Shown here piece by piece: positions 45,168 through 53,065 of a stretch of 64,000 nucleotides of DNA. A program made the position numbers and the translations under genes. Position 1 is the first letter of the stretch, and every line of letters starts with the position of its first letter. Source of the DNA: Streptomyces sp. PKU-EA00015 (lineage in GTDB: Bacteria > Actinomycetota > Actinomycetes > Streptomycetales > Streptomycetaceae); the NCBI RefSeq assembly GCF_013387495.1, contig NZ_JABZEE010000011.1, positions 217,456-281,455 on the forward strand. Direction: 5' to 3'. Under the pieces are notes generated by a model, which did not search any database, was not told the origin of the DNA, and saw nothing but the letters and a program-made list of their open reading frames with translations.

Positions 45168-47535
45168 CGAGGAGTTCGCGAGCGCGCTCGAGGCCCCGCA
45201 CCGCACGCCCGCCCACTCCACCCGGCTCGGCGGCGTCGAGGTGGGCCGCCAGGTGCAGTCCTGGAAGGTCGAGCGCGCCTACAACACCGATCTGCCGGAG
45301 GCGCTGCGCGCCTTCAACGGCAGTTCGTCCGCCCAGCTGGAGGTGCAGCTCGGCGGCACCTCCGGCGCCGCCGCACCCCAGCTGTACTCGGCCTGGGCGC
45401 CGCGCGGCACCGGCGACGTCGCCCGGCCCGGCCAGTCCGTCGTCCACGCGGCGGGCGTCTCGGGCCGCACCCTGCCCGCTTTCCGGGGCACCGTCCGCAG
45501 CCGCACCGCCGCATCGGGCAGCGACACCGTCACCGTTCAGGCCCTGGACGGAGCCGAACGGCTGCGCGGCCCGGCACTTCTGCCACGCCCTTACCACGGC
45601 TACCTGTACGGGCGGCCGGTCGCCACGGAGGTGTGGTGCGTGGACGAACTGCTGCGGCAGGGCGGCATCCACACGTGCCCGCCCCCTCGTGCCCCGGCCG
45701 TGGGCAAGGACGTGTCCGACCCGTTCACCGTGCTCTACGCATCCCTGCACGGCGGCTTCAACGCCTCCCACGGCCAGCCCGAGACGCTGCCGAGCCCGGC
45801 CTCGTACGACTGGATCCGGGACGGGGCACCGTACGAGATGGCGCTCATGCCGCGCGCCGCGAACCTCACGGCATCGTGGATGCCGCGCTCGCGGTTCGTC
45901 GTGCAGGGCAAGGTGTTCCAGGCGGAGTGCTGGGTCAACACGGCGCTCGCCAAGGACAGCCTGCTCGAACTGAAACTGGTCTTCGACCGCAGCGCGGGCG
46001 CGTACGGCCACTACACCGCCGTCTTCGACATCTCCACCGGCACCATCAAGATCCACTCGGGGACGCTGGGCGGCACCGGCTGGTACTTCTCGTGGACCTT
46101 CAGCAAGCTCGCCGCGCTCCGGGGCACCTGGCACCTCGGCTTCGCCGTGGACACCCGCGCCGGCGGCACCGGCGTCCTCGCGACCGTGAAGCCGCGCCTG
46201 ACCGCGCCGGACGGCCAGTACCTCGCGGGCACCCCCGCCACCTACACGGACCCCTCGGCCGCCCAGCCCGCCTCCGAGCTGTACCGGGTGGACCTGCGCA
46301 CCGACATGGCCGTCGAATGCCTCCAGGTCACCGACCGCTCCTGGCCCGATCTCGACTCCTACAACCGCACCGAATGGGAGCAGACGGACCGCTGGCGCAA
46401 GGGTGCGGTGCTCGATCTGCCGACCGTGCCCCTGTACGACGTGCCGAAGGTGTCCGGCTCCCAGTGGGAGGCGCTCAGCGAGATCGCGCGGGCGACCATG
46501 TCCACGGCGGAGTTCGACGAGCAGGGCCTCTTCCGCTGGCGCGGCCCGGCACGCTTCGCGGCCGTACCCGACGAGCCCGACCTCACGGTCACCACCCGGC
46601 GCTCGATCGCCGCGCTGACCGTCTCCGAGGAGATCGACGCCTGCCGCAACTACTGCGCCCAGCCCTACCAGGACTGGACCGGTATCGGCTTCGTCCACGG
46701 CGAGGCGGTCGTCGACACCCTCGTACGGGAGATCAAGCCGGGCATCCCGGTGGAGGTCGCGTACGCCGTCGCCGAGGAGGAGAGCGACATCGGACCGCTG
46801 GAGATCGTCGACGACGCGGCTCCCGCGACCGGACACACCGTGCGCTTCGGCACGGCCGCGACCGGCGGCGCCTCGGTCAAGGGCAGCGTCACCGTGAGCG
46901 CCCGCCGCGACGGGCCCTCGTATGTGGTCCGGTTCGTCAACCACGGTTCGTCGAGCGTGTGGACGGTCACCAAGGACGGCAAGCCGTCGGTGCGGATCCT
47001 GCCGATCAGGCGTAACGCCGACCCCAAGCAGCGCACCCGCGCCTGGTGGAACTCCACCAGCCAGTCCTACTACGGCAAGCAGCAGTACATCGCGCCCGCG
47101 AGCGACTGGGTGCAGAGCGCCACCGCGGCGTCCGACCTCTCGCACCGGATGCTCGACGCGGGGCGCTATCCGGTGCCGCTGCTCGGCGAGGTGGACGTCC
47201 TGCACGATCCGCGTATCCAGCTCGGTGACGCGGTCCGGGTGATCGACACGGCCGGGGCCGCGCTGTCCACGCTGGCCTGGGTCGTCGGCATCCGCACGAC
47301 CTGCCAGGCCGGCGCCGCACCTCAGCAGACCCTGACGCTGCGCGGCACCGCGTACAACGGCGCCCCGCTCGACATCGGCCTCACGCCGGACGCGCCGCTG
47401 GATCCCCTGTACGGCACCCAGCGCACGTACGTGCAGGTCACCGCCGAGTACGCCACGTTCGACGCGCTCACGAACGCACGGCTCAGCTACCGCGATCTGC
47501 TGATCGCGCCGGTACCCGCGGGAGGGACCTCGTGA
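45154..47535 (+). CDS. Tail hub / tail-associated protein (Tal-like)
   Basis: 793 residues from GTG 45154, chosen because GGAGG precedes it by 7 nt and because a start further upstream would overlap more of the distal tail gene. Beta-rich. The first 140 residues (VGRQVQSWKVERAYNTDLPEAL, RLRGPALLPRPYHGYLYGR) resemble hub domains, residues about 200-380 a concanavalin-like module (FVVQGKVFQAECWVN, GTIKIHSGTLGGTGWYFSW), and LGEVDVLHDPRIQLGDAVRVID the closing hub strands. It probably plugs the tail tip and contacts the target cell. Confidence 0.7.
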   Translation: MQSCDEEFASALEAPHRTPAHSTRLGGVEVGRQVQSWKVERAYNTDLPEALRAFNGSSSAQLEVQLGGTSGAAAPQLYSAWAPRGTGDVARPGQSVVHAAGVSGRTLPAFRGTVRSRTAASGSDTVTVQALDGAERLRGPALLPRPYHGYLYGRPVATEVWCVDELLRQGGIHTCPPPRAPAVGKDVSDPFTVLYASLHGGFNASHGQPETLPSPASYDWIRDGAPYEMALMPRAANLTASWMPRSRFVVQGKVFQAECWVNTALAKDSLLELKLVFDRSAGAYGHYTAVFDISTGTIKIHSGTLGGTGWYFSWTFSKLAALRGTWHLGFAVDTRAGGTGVLATVKPRLTAPDGQYLAGTPATYTDPSAAQPASELYRVDLRTDMAVECLQVTDRSWPDLDSYNRTEWEQTDRWRKGAVLDLPTVPLYDVPKVSGSQWEALSEIARATMSTAEFDEQGLFRWRGPARFAAVPDEPDLTVTTRRSIAALTVSEEIDACRNYCAQPYQDWTGIGFVHGEAVVDTLVREIKPGIPVEVAYAVAEEESDIGPLEIVDDAAPATGHTVRFGTAATGGASVKGSVTVSARRDGPSYVVRFVNHGSSSVWTVTKDGKPSVRILPIRRNADPKQRTRAWWNSTSQSYYGKQQYIAPASDWVQSATAASDLSHRMLDAGRYPVPLLGEVDVLHDPRIQLGDAVRVIDTAGAALSTLAWVVGIRTTCQAGAAPQQTLTLRGTAYNGAPLDIGLTPDAPLDPLYGTQRTYVQVTAEYATFDALTNARLSYRDLLIAPVPAGGTS

Positions 47536-47678
47536 GCGAACCGCTGCCGGAACCGACACCTTTCGAGGATCCCGGGCCCACACCGCCGGGGGAGGCCGCG
47601 CAGCCCGTCCCCGTCGATGTGCCCGGCGCCCGCGACGAGGACGACGGGACACCGCCGGGGGCGCTGCCCCCCGGCTGA
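47532..47678 (+). CDS. Short acidic Pro-rich protein between tail hub and fibre genes
   Basis: 48 residues from GTG 47532, overlapping the hub gene by 4 nt (GTGA). Composition is Pro, Glu, Asp and Gly with no hydrophobic segment. The overlap and its in-frame stop suggest it is translated. No family recognised. The 47679-47919 gap that follows holds repeats but no gene. Confidence 0.5.
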   Translation: MSEPLPEPTPFEDPGPTPPGEAAQPVPVDVPGARDEDDGTPPGALPPG

Positions 47679-47750
47679 GCCCCGCCCCTGCGCGAACCGG
47701 GCCACGGGCCTCGCCCAACCCGTCCGCGGCCCCGCGTACAGCCCGGCCAA

Positions 47751-47890
47751 GCCCCTTCGCGGCCCCCGCGCGCCGAAGCGCGGACCCCGCCATGCCCCTT
47801 CGCGGCCCCCGCGCCCGAACCACTGGCCTCCGCGCCGCCTGTTCGCCGACGTCACGTTCCGAACCCGCGGACCCCGCGCGCCGAAGCGCG
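47751..47890. repeat. Direct repeats before the tail-fibre gene
   Basis: A 21-bp repeat at 47751-47771 and 47794-47814 (starting GCCCCTTCGCGG), a 17-bp repeat at 47766-47782 and 47874-47890 (CCGCGCGCCGAAGCGCG), and CGCGGACCCCGC at 47779 and 47866. Such short direct repeats just upstream of a receptor-binding gene could support recombination between strains. Confidence 0.75.
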
Positions 47891-47919
47891 ATGCCGAATC
47901 CGACACAGGAGAACCCGCC

Positions 47920-48561
47920 ATGGCTCTGCTCACCCCGTACGGCAATCTCCCCTACCCCCAGCCGTCCGATGCCGCCGATGTGCCCCAGCACATCCAGTCG
48001 CTCGCCGAAGCCGTCGACGGCCGGACCGTGCTGCGTTTCACCGACGCCGCGACCCGTGACGCCAAGGTCGTCGCGCCTGTCGCCGGCATGGTCGCCTGGC
48101 TCAGCAACCCCGGGCGGCTGTACCACTACACCGGGACCCACTGGGCGCTCGTCGCTCCCGGCCCCGTCCACAAGGCCAGCACCGTGACCGGGACCACCAC
48201 CTCGACCAGTTACGTGGAGACGCTGACCGGCTCCACCGGCGACCCGACCGCGGTCGCCTTCGCCGCCCCGCCTTCCGGCACCGTGCTGGTCACGGTCGGT
48301 GCCCGTGCGAACAGCAGCGCGGCCACCGCGGCCTTCGTCTCCGCCAACGTGCGCCTGGGCACCACGCTCACCCTCGCCGCGGCCGACGCGCGCGCCGCCA
48401 TCGTCAGCGGCACCAACCAGTGCTCCGGATCGACCCAGTTCCAGGTGAGCGGGCTCACCGCCGCGGGCGCGTACACCGCGACCCTCGCCTACAAGTCGGC
48501 GGCCACCACCAGCACCGCCACCTTCACCAACCGCTTCGTGACGGTCACGCCCGTCATGTGA
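47920..48561 (+). CDS. Tail fibre / receptor-binding protein
   Basis: 213 residues. The first 80 (LLTPYGNLPYPQPSDAADVP, GMVAWLSNPGRLYHYTG) are a recurrent attachment module of actinophage minor tail proteins; the rest is Ser/Thr/Ala-rich beta sequence (TTTSTSYVETLTGSTGD, TSTATFTNRFVTVTPV) like a fibre tip. It would decide which cells are bound. The small size suggests a short fibre. Confidence 0.65.
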   Translation: MALLTPYGNLPYPQPSDAADVPQHIQSLAEAVDGRTVLRFTDAATRDAKVVAPVAGMVAWLSNPGRLYHYTGTHWALVAPGPVHKASTVTGTTTSTSYVETLTGSTGDPTAVAFAAPPSGTVLVTVGARANSSAATAAFVSANVRLGTTLTLAAADARAAIVSGTNQCSGSTQFQVSGLTAAGAYTATLAYKSAATTSTATFTNRFVTVTPVM

Positions 48562-48575
48562 GGAGTTCCACCGCC

Positions 48576-49457
48576 ATGGCCACACCCCTGACCGCCGACG
48601 CACTGGTGCGCGCCCTGCACGCCGAGGGCGTCACCGTGCGCGAGCACTCCGGCTGGCGCACCCACAACCGCAACCACAAGGGCGCCTGGGGACCCGTCCA
48701 CGGCGTCATGCTCCACCACACCGCCGGCACCGACAGCCTGCGCCTGTGCCGCGAGGGCACCGCCGTACTGCCCGGCCCGCTGTGCATCGGTCTCGTCACC
48801 AAGGACGGCACCGTGCACCTGCTCGGCTTCGGGCGCACCAACCATGCGGGCGCGGGCTCGGCCGCTGTCCTCGCCGCCGTGACAGCCGAACGCACCCCGC
48901 CGCCGCCCCCCGGTCCGGACGCCGTCGACGGCAACGCCCGTTTCTACGGCTTCGAGATCGAGAACCTCGGCAACGGCCGCGACCCGTATCCGGCGCCCCA
49001 ACTGGCCGCCGTCGAGCGGCTGTCGGCGGCGCTGTGCCGGGCGCACGGCTGGGGCGGGGCGAGCGTCGTCGGCCACCGCGAGTGGACGCGGCGCAAGATC
49101 GACCCGACGTTCTCCATGACACGCATGCGGGCGAGGGTGGACAGCCGGCTCGCCGCGGAGCCGGCAGGCGCGTCTCCCCCGCCCGTTCCGTCCCACGAGC
49201 CCTTCCCCGGGGCCGCCTTCTTCGTCCCCGGCCGCCGCAGCGAGCTGATCACGGCCGTCGGCGAGCGGCTCGTGGCCGAGGGCTGCGGCCGGTACGCGGT
49301 CGGTCCCGGTCCGGTGTGGGGCCGCGCCGACGTGCTCTCGTACGCGGCCTGGCAGCGCAGGCTCGGCTACACGGGCGCCGCGGCCGACGGCGTTCCCGGC
49401 CGGGCCAGCTGGGACCGGCTGAGGGTGCCGCGCACGGGAAGGGGGGCCGCGGCATGA
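48576..49457 (+). CDS. Peptidoglycan amidase (PGRP/Amidase_2 type) of the tail cassette
   Basis: 293 residues; GAGGAG precedes ATG 48576. VMLHHTAGTD gives the first zinc His, GFEIENLGNG the middle motif and VVGHREWTRRKIDPTF the second His and an Asp in the third ligand place, as in N-acetylmuramoyl-L-alanine amidases of the T7 lysozyme fold. The C-terminal 90 residues (FFVPGRRSELITAVGERL, AAWQRRLGYTGAAADGVPG) are a cell-wall-binding-like domain seen in Streptomyces phage endolysins. No signal peptide, so it needs the next protein or lysis to reach the wall. Confidence 0.9.
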   Translation: MATPLTADALVRALHAEGVTVREHSGWRTHNRNHKGAWGPVHGVMLHHTAGTDSLRLCREGTAVLPGPLCIGLVTKDGTVHLLGFGRTNHAGAGSAAVLAAVTAERTPPPPPGPDAVDGNARFYGFEIENLGNGRDPYPAPQLAAVERLSAALCRAHGWGGASVVGHREWTRRKIDPTFSMTRMRARVDSRLAAEPAGASPPPVPSHEPFPGAAFFVPGRRSELITAVGERLVAEGCGRYAVGPGPVWGRADVLSYAAWQRRLGYTGAAADGVPGRASWDRLRVPRTGRGAAA

Positions 49458-49711
49458 CGGAACCGGAAGCGGGGAGCGTCGTCGTCGAACTGGAGCGGCT
49501 GCGCCGCTCGGTGGATGTCGGCTTCGCGACGACCCGTGGCGACCTGGCGCTCCTGCTCCAGCGCGCCGACCAGACCGACAAGACGCTCGTCGACCACGAG
49601 GAACGCCTCGACGCCCTGGAACGCACCCGCTGGCCGCTGCCGTCCCTCGCCGCGATCACCTCCTGCGCGGCGCTCGCGGTCGCGGTGTGGCAGGCATCGG
49701 GCACCCGCTGA
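49454..49711 (+). CDS. Small membrane protein, holin-like or amidase helper
   Basis: 85 residues, overlapping the amidase gene by 4 nt. A coiled-coil part (VVELERLRRSVDVGFATTRGD, DHEERLDALERTRW) is followed by one C-terminal hydrophobic helix (LPSLAAITSCAALAVAVW). Actinophage lysis cassettes often have such a one-helix protein after the endolysin, so release of the particle or of the amidase is the likely role; direct proof is lacking. Confidence 0.68.
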   Translation: MTEPEAGSVVVELERLRRSVDVGFATTRGDLALLLQRADQTDKTLVDHEERLDALERTRWPLPSLAAITSCAALAVAVWQASGTR

Positions 49712-49774
49712 CACCGCATCCGCGGGGCTGCCGGCCGTGCGCCGGCAGCCCCGCACCACCCGAGACGCATCCGC

Positions 49775-49938
49775 GAGCCAGGCCGGGCTCAGTCGGGCCG
49801 CTCCTCGGCACGGCCCGCCAGCCGGGCACCGGCCTGACGGGTGTCTACTCACCGGTCTACGGCTGGGGCGTCGTGGACGCCGCGGCCGCGGTGAAGTCGC
49901 CGGGCGCGACCACGGCCAAGGGCCGCAAGAAGCACTGA
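49775..49938 (+). pseudogene. C-terminal fragment of a subtilisin-like (S8) peptidase gene
   Basis: In frame with the stop at 49938 the DNA encodes TGLTGVYSPVYGWGVVDAAAAV and a basic end KGRKKH, the typical last strand-helix of the S8 catalytic domain in Streptomyces subtilases. Everything before, including the catalytic Asp, His and Ser, is missing; the tail cassette stands there instead. I read it as the remnant of a chromosomal gene interrupted or deleted at the cassette border. Confidence 0.65.
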
Positions 49939-49952
49939 ACGGACCGGCGTGG

Positions 49953-49983
49953 GGCGGCCACCCGTGCGTCAGGGGTGGCCGCC
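49953..49983 (+). terminator. Terminator after the subtilase fragment
   Basis: Exact 11-bp arms GGCGGCCACCC and GGGTGGCCGCC with a 9-nt loop, 15 nt after the stop. It probably belonged to the intact peptidase gene and now also ends tail-cassette transcripts. Confidence 0.65.
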
Positions 49984-50000
49984 TCCCTGTCGAGCCCGCG

Positions 50001-50510
50001 CTATCCCGCTCGTTCGAGGGTCAAGGCGCTGCGAGCGGGTTCGGCTCGCCACATGGCGACCAGCTGGGGGTAGGACTCGATGAAGCGACGCATCTCTCCG
50101 AGCGCGGCAGTCCTTGAAGCGCCGATCTCGGCGTGGTCGAACCCGGTGTCCTGATGTCCCATGCTGTCGAGATCGGCCCATGCCGGGTCCTCGCCGAAGA
50201 CGAGCTGCAACTCCACCTTCCAGTACTCCGGCTGCCCATGGGGATCGTCACGCTCCCCGCCGTTGTCCACCGCGAGCAGTCGCCCGAAGGACAGCACAGG
50301 CTGGTCATCGTTCCAGCTCCACCTGCCCCACTCGGCGATGAAGCCGTCGCCGTCGTTCTCAGGCGGCTCGATCCCTTCGACCTCGGTCTGGAGAAACTCG
50401 GCGAAGGCGTCCCACGCAGCGTCGACGTCGCGTACGGCATCGGGGTCGAGCCCACGCTGTCGCAGGATCCGCGTGAACACCTCGGCGCTGGATCGCCAGG
50501 GAATGGGCAT
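50001..50510 (-). CDS. Uncharacterised acidic protein
   Basis: 169 residues from ATG 50510; an in-frame ATG at 50558 is possible. Trp-rich and acidic: AWDAFAEFLQTEVEGIEPPEND, WGRWSWNDDQPVLSFGR, FGEDPAWADLDSMGHQDTGFDHA. No known domain recognised. The composition is like that of small immunity or SUKH-type neighbours but I cannot assign it. A TCGGGCACG direct-repeat motif lies just upstream (50551-50570). Confidence 0.65.
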   Translation of the reverse strand: MPIPWRSSAEVFTRILRQRGLDPDAVRDVDAAWDAFAEFLQTEVEGIEPPENDGDGFIAEWGRWSWNDDQPVLSFGRLLAVDNGGERDDPHGQPEYWKVELQLVFGEDPAWADLDSMGHQDTGFDHAEIGASRTAALGEMRRFIESYPQLVAMWRAEPARSALTLERAG

Positions 50511-50691
50511 GCGGGATGCTAACGCGGCGCCCCCGCGGGCCGCCCACTGATCGGGCACGCGGCGGGCACGGCCCTCCTCGGCCGAAACACTCAGGTGGGA
50601 CTGCCGGCCGGCGGCCGATCGGGCAGGGCCGTTCAGGATGCCTCCGCCCGCAAGGGCACGGTTGGAGCGATGGGGCGGGGTGCCGGCTTAC

Positions 50692-51933
50692 TCACTCCAG
50701 GACGGCGAGGTGGTCGGCGGCGCCTCCGCGCCACTCGATCAGGAAGAGGGTCGCGTCGTCACTGGTGCTCCCGCCCCGTTCCTCCTTCAGCGTGTGGGAG
50801 AGCGAGCGCACCACTGCCCGCACTCCCTCCTCCGCCTGCTCGATGCGGTTGACCCAGTGGATGAGTTGTTCCTCGCCGAACTGCTCTTCGCCCGCTTCGT
50901 GCTCCTCGATCAGGCCGTCGGTGAAGCACAACACCCGGTCGCCCGGTTGCAGTATCTGCTCGCTGACCTGGGGCTCTTCACCTCCGAAGCCGACCGGCAA
51001 AGTGGTCGGGCTCTCCAGCTGCCGGAGGACCTGGTGTTCGCGGATCAGCAGCGGTGCGGGGTGGCCCGCGTTGACCCACTGCAGGTGGCCCGTTGCGATA
51101 TTCAGACGCATCATCTGCGCGGTGACGAAGTGTTCGGGCCCGAACTGATCGGCGACGGCCCTGTCCATGAACGTGTAGATCTCGGACAGGCCGATGCCGG
51201 CACGTCTGGAGTGCCGGTAGGCGCCGATGGCGACGGTGGCCATCGTGGCGGCGTTCAGGCCATGGCCCATCGCGTCGATCACGGCCACGTGCAGGATGTC
51301 GTCGTTGAGCGCGTAGTCGAAGCTGTCGCCGGCGACGTTGTAGGCGGGCTCCAGGATTCCGGCCACCGCGACCTGGGGCACGGACATCGCCAGCGGCGGA
51401 AGCAGAGACCACTGGATCTCCGCGGCCACGCTCATGGGTTCACGGCGCCGGGTGAGGAAGAACTGGTCGGTGTAGCTGTGCTTGGTGACCAGCATGTCGG
51501 CGATCAGTCCGGCGAGCCTGCGCAGCAGGCGCCGGTCGTCGTCGTCGACGGCCTCCAGGGTGACGGACAACACTCCCACCTGGTCGCTGCCGTCCAGCAA
51601 CGGCAGATACATCCGGACGCCGCCCGCCTGCGGTACCTCGACAGGGGTCGCACGCAGGAAGGCCGTACCGGCGTGGGAGTCACCGATCGGCTCGGGCTCG
51701 CTGAGGGACAGCCGCCTACCCGGCAGCGGCACCAGGAGCAGCTGTGCATAGTCCTGCAGGAGGATCGAGATGTCCCGGCCACCGACCCGGGCCACCTCTT
51801 CCGCGATCAGCGGGGCGATCAGCTCCGGCGGCATCTCGTGTGCCCGGTCCAGCAGCACGCCCAGCAGCCGCTCACCGAACCCCTCCGACCGGTCCACCGT
51901 GTCCTTGCCAGACCGCCGATCACCCTCCGCCAT
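50692..51933 (-). CDS. SpoIIE/RsbU-type PP2C phosphatase
   Basis: 413 residues. The first 190 contain a GAF-like sensor (RVGGRDISILLQDYAQLLLVPLPGR, VGVLSVTLEAVDDDDRRLLRRLA). The catalytic part has the SpoIIE family marks: AEIQWSLLPPLA, VAGDSFDYAL, VAVIDAMGHGLNAATMA, WVNAGHPAPLLIRE, CFTDGLIEEHE. Such enzymes dephosphorylate anti-anti-sigma factors to free a sigma factor in stress or development. No partner gene is next to it, so its anti-anti-sigma target lies elsewhere. A perfect palindrome is 60 bp upstream. Confidence 0.92.
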   Translation of the reverse strand: MAEGDRRSGKDTVDRSEGFGERLLGVLLDRAHEMPPELIAPLIAEEVARVGGRDISILLQDYAQLLLVPLPGRRLSLSEPEPIGDSHAGTAFLRATPVEVPQAGGVRMYLPLLDGSDQVGVLSVTLEAVDDDDRRLLRRLAGLIADMLVTKHSYTDQFFLTRRREPMSVAAEIQWSLLPPLAMSVPQVAVAGILEPAYNVAGDSFDYALNDDILHVAVIDAMGHGLNAATMATVAIGAYRHSRRAGIGLSEIYTFMDRAVADQFGPEHFVTAQMMRLNIATGHLQWVNAGHPAPLLIREHQVLRQLESPTTLPVGFGGEEPQVSEQILQPGDRVLCFTDGLIEEHEAGEEQFGEEQLIHWVNRIEQAEEGVRAVVRSLSHTLKEERGGSTSDDATLFLIEWRGGAADHLAVLE

Positions 51934-51992
51934 AACCGTGCCCTTTCAGCTCGCCGGCCTGATGTCCCTGCCGTCGCGCCGACCGTGCGCAA

Positions 51993-52020
51993 CGACCCCG
52001 GTGTATACACACCGGGGTCG
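51993..52020. promoter_or_regulatory. Perfect 28-bp palindrome upstream of the phosphatase gene
   Basis: 12-bp arms CGACCCCGGTGT and ACACCGGGGTCG with centre ATAC. It lies 60 bp before the phosphatase start and 125 bp after the stop of the preceding gene on the same strand, so it may be an operator or a terminator. Confidence 0.6.
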
Positions 52021-52144
52021 CCCTTCCGGGCGGTTGCACGTGAGAGTGCACCGACCCATTCACCATGCTATGCCTGGGCCGCTCATCCGGCAGAACGGGC
52101 TTTAGGTTCATTCAGGGCATAAATCGGAAGATCTCGGTGCCGCG

Positions 52145-52417
52145 TCAGCCGCTTTCCTCCTCTTCGGCCTCCATGAGCCGGATTCCCCGATGCGTCAGCG
52201 TGACCATCGCGGGGGTGTTTCCCCGTGCCCAGTCGACTGTGATGAGCCCCTCGCCCGCCAGATATGTGCAGGCGGCAGCCAGGTCCTGCTCGGGCATCTG
52301 GAGGCTGTCCCGCAGTTTCGCCCCGGTGACGCCAAGGAGGCGATTGCCTTCCGTGGCCACGTACAGGGTCTTCATGATCGCTTCGCGGTAGTGCTTCCGC
52401 TCGTGGAGTGTTGCCAT
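52145..52417 (-). CDS. Small winged-helix-like protein
   Basis: 90 residues from ATG 52417. REAIMKTLYVATEGNRLLGVTGAKLRDSLQ, in parts, reads as helices 1-3 of a winged helix, LAAACTYLAGEGLITVDWARG as recognition helix and wing, and the end is acidic. May bind DNA or protein in the neighbouring DUF5994 stress-type cluster. No specific family known to me. Confidence 0.6.
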   Translation of the reverse strand: MATLHERKHYREAIMKTLYVATEGNRLLGVTGAKLRDSLQMPEQDLAAACTYLAGEGLITVDWARGNTPAMVTLTHRGIRLMEAEEEESG

Positions 52418-52460
52418 GATTGCCACCCACCCGTGCCGGGCGCCGACGAGGGTTCCTGCC

Positions 52461-52820
52461 TCAGACTTCATCCGTCTGTGTGCGGTCCTGATCGGAGGAC
52501 CGACTGGCTGCCAGCCAGGGTCGTGCCTGCTCCGCCGTGTGCGTGACGTCCACGGTGAGGTGGAGGCGGGTTCCGCCGTCGCTGCCGGCGGGGTAGCTGC
52601 GCTGCTCGGTGGAGGCGAAGCAATGGCGCAGTACTTCTGCGACCCGGCGGGCGGTCTCGGGGGACGACGCGACGATACGCACCTCGGCTCGCCCGTCCGC
52701 AGGTGGTGTCGGTGGCTCCATGGTGGCCTCGTTCATCAAGTCGACCTGCCGCCGGGCGGTGGCTCCACGCCTCTCGAGCCCCGCACCCACCGCCCCGATC
52801 ACCAAACGGTCATGCGTCAT
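52461..52820 (-). CDS. Uncharacterised protein in the DUF5994 operon
   Basis: 119 residues from ATG 52820; a start at ATG 52736 is also possible. The core AEVRIVASSPETARRVAEVLRHCF and GTRLHLTVDVTHTAEQARPWL is a compact alpha/beta pattern; the ends are polar. Overlaps the upstream membrane protein gene by 11 nt, so the two are in one operon. Function unknown. Confidence 0.6.
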   Translation of the reverse strand: MTHDRLVIGAVGAGLERRGATARRQVDLMNEATMEPPTPPADGRAEVRIVASSPETARRVAEVLRHCFASTEQRSYPAGSDGGTRLHLTVDVTHTAEQARPWLAASRSSDQDRTQTDEV

Positions 52821-53061
52821 TCGCGGTCCCTTCTCGGTCTTTCCTGTGGGCAGCGGCGACGGGGTGAGCGGGGACGACGGGCGATCCGGCACGCTCTGCC
52901 GGCCGTCGGCTCCTCCGGCCCCGCCGGCCGATTCCCGGCACGGCATCGCCGTAGTGGAATGCTGCGATCCGCTCGGCGTGCCGGCCATTGAGCAGATGGA
53001 TCAACAGCACACCTATGACGATCATGGCGATGATCACGGACACCGTGATGGCGGTCTCCAT
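52810..53061 (-). CDS. Small membrane protein in the DUF5994 operon
   Basis: 83 residues with a strong ribosome site (GGGAGGTGAGG). One N-terminal helix (AITVSVIIAMIVIGVLLIHLL) and a basic, Arg/Pro-rich cytoplasmic tail. Starts 5 bp after the DUF5994 stop. Function unknown. Confidence 0.65.
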   Translation of the reverse strand: METAITVSVIIAMIVIGVLLIHLLNGRHAERIAAFHYGDAVPGIGRRGRRSRRPAERAGSPVVPAHPVAAAHRKDREGTANDA

Positions 53062-53065
53062 GTCC

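Noticed and set aside
45079..48603. 1174-codon open frame on the - strand across the tail hub gene
   Set aside because: Antisense of the hub and fibre genes, with no recognisable protein features.
37823..49938. Contractile injection system (eCIS or R-type tailocin)
   Set aside because: No sheath, baseplate gp25/LysM set or AAA ATPase of the eCIS kind; gene order is siphovirus-like.
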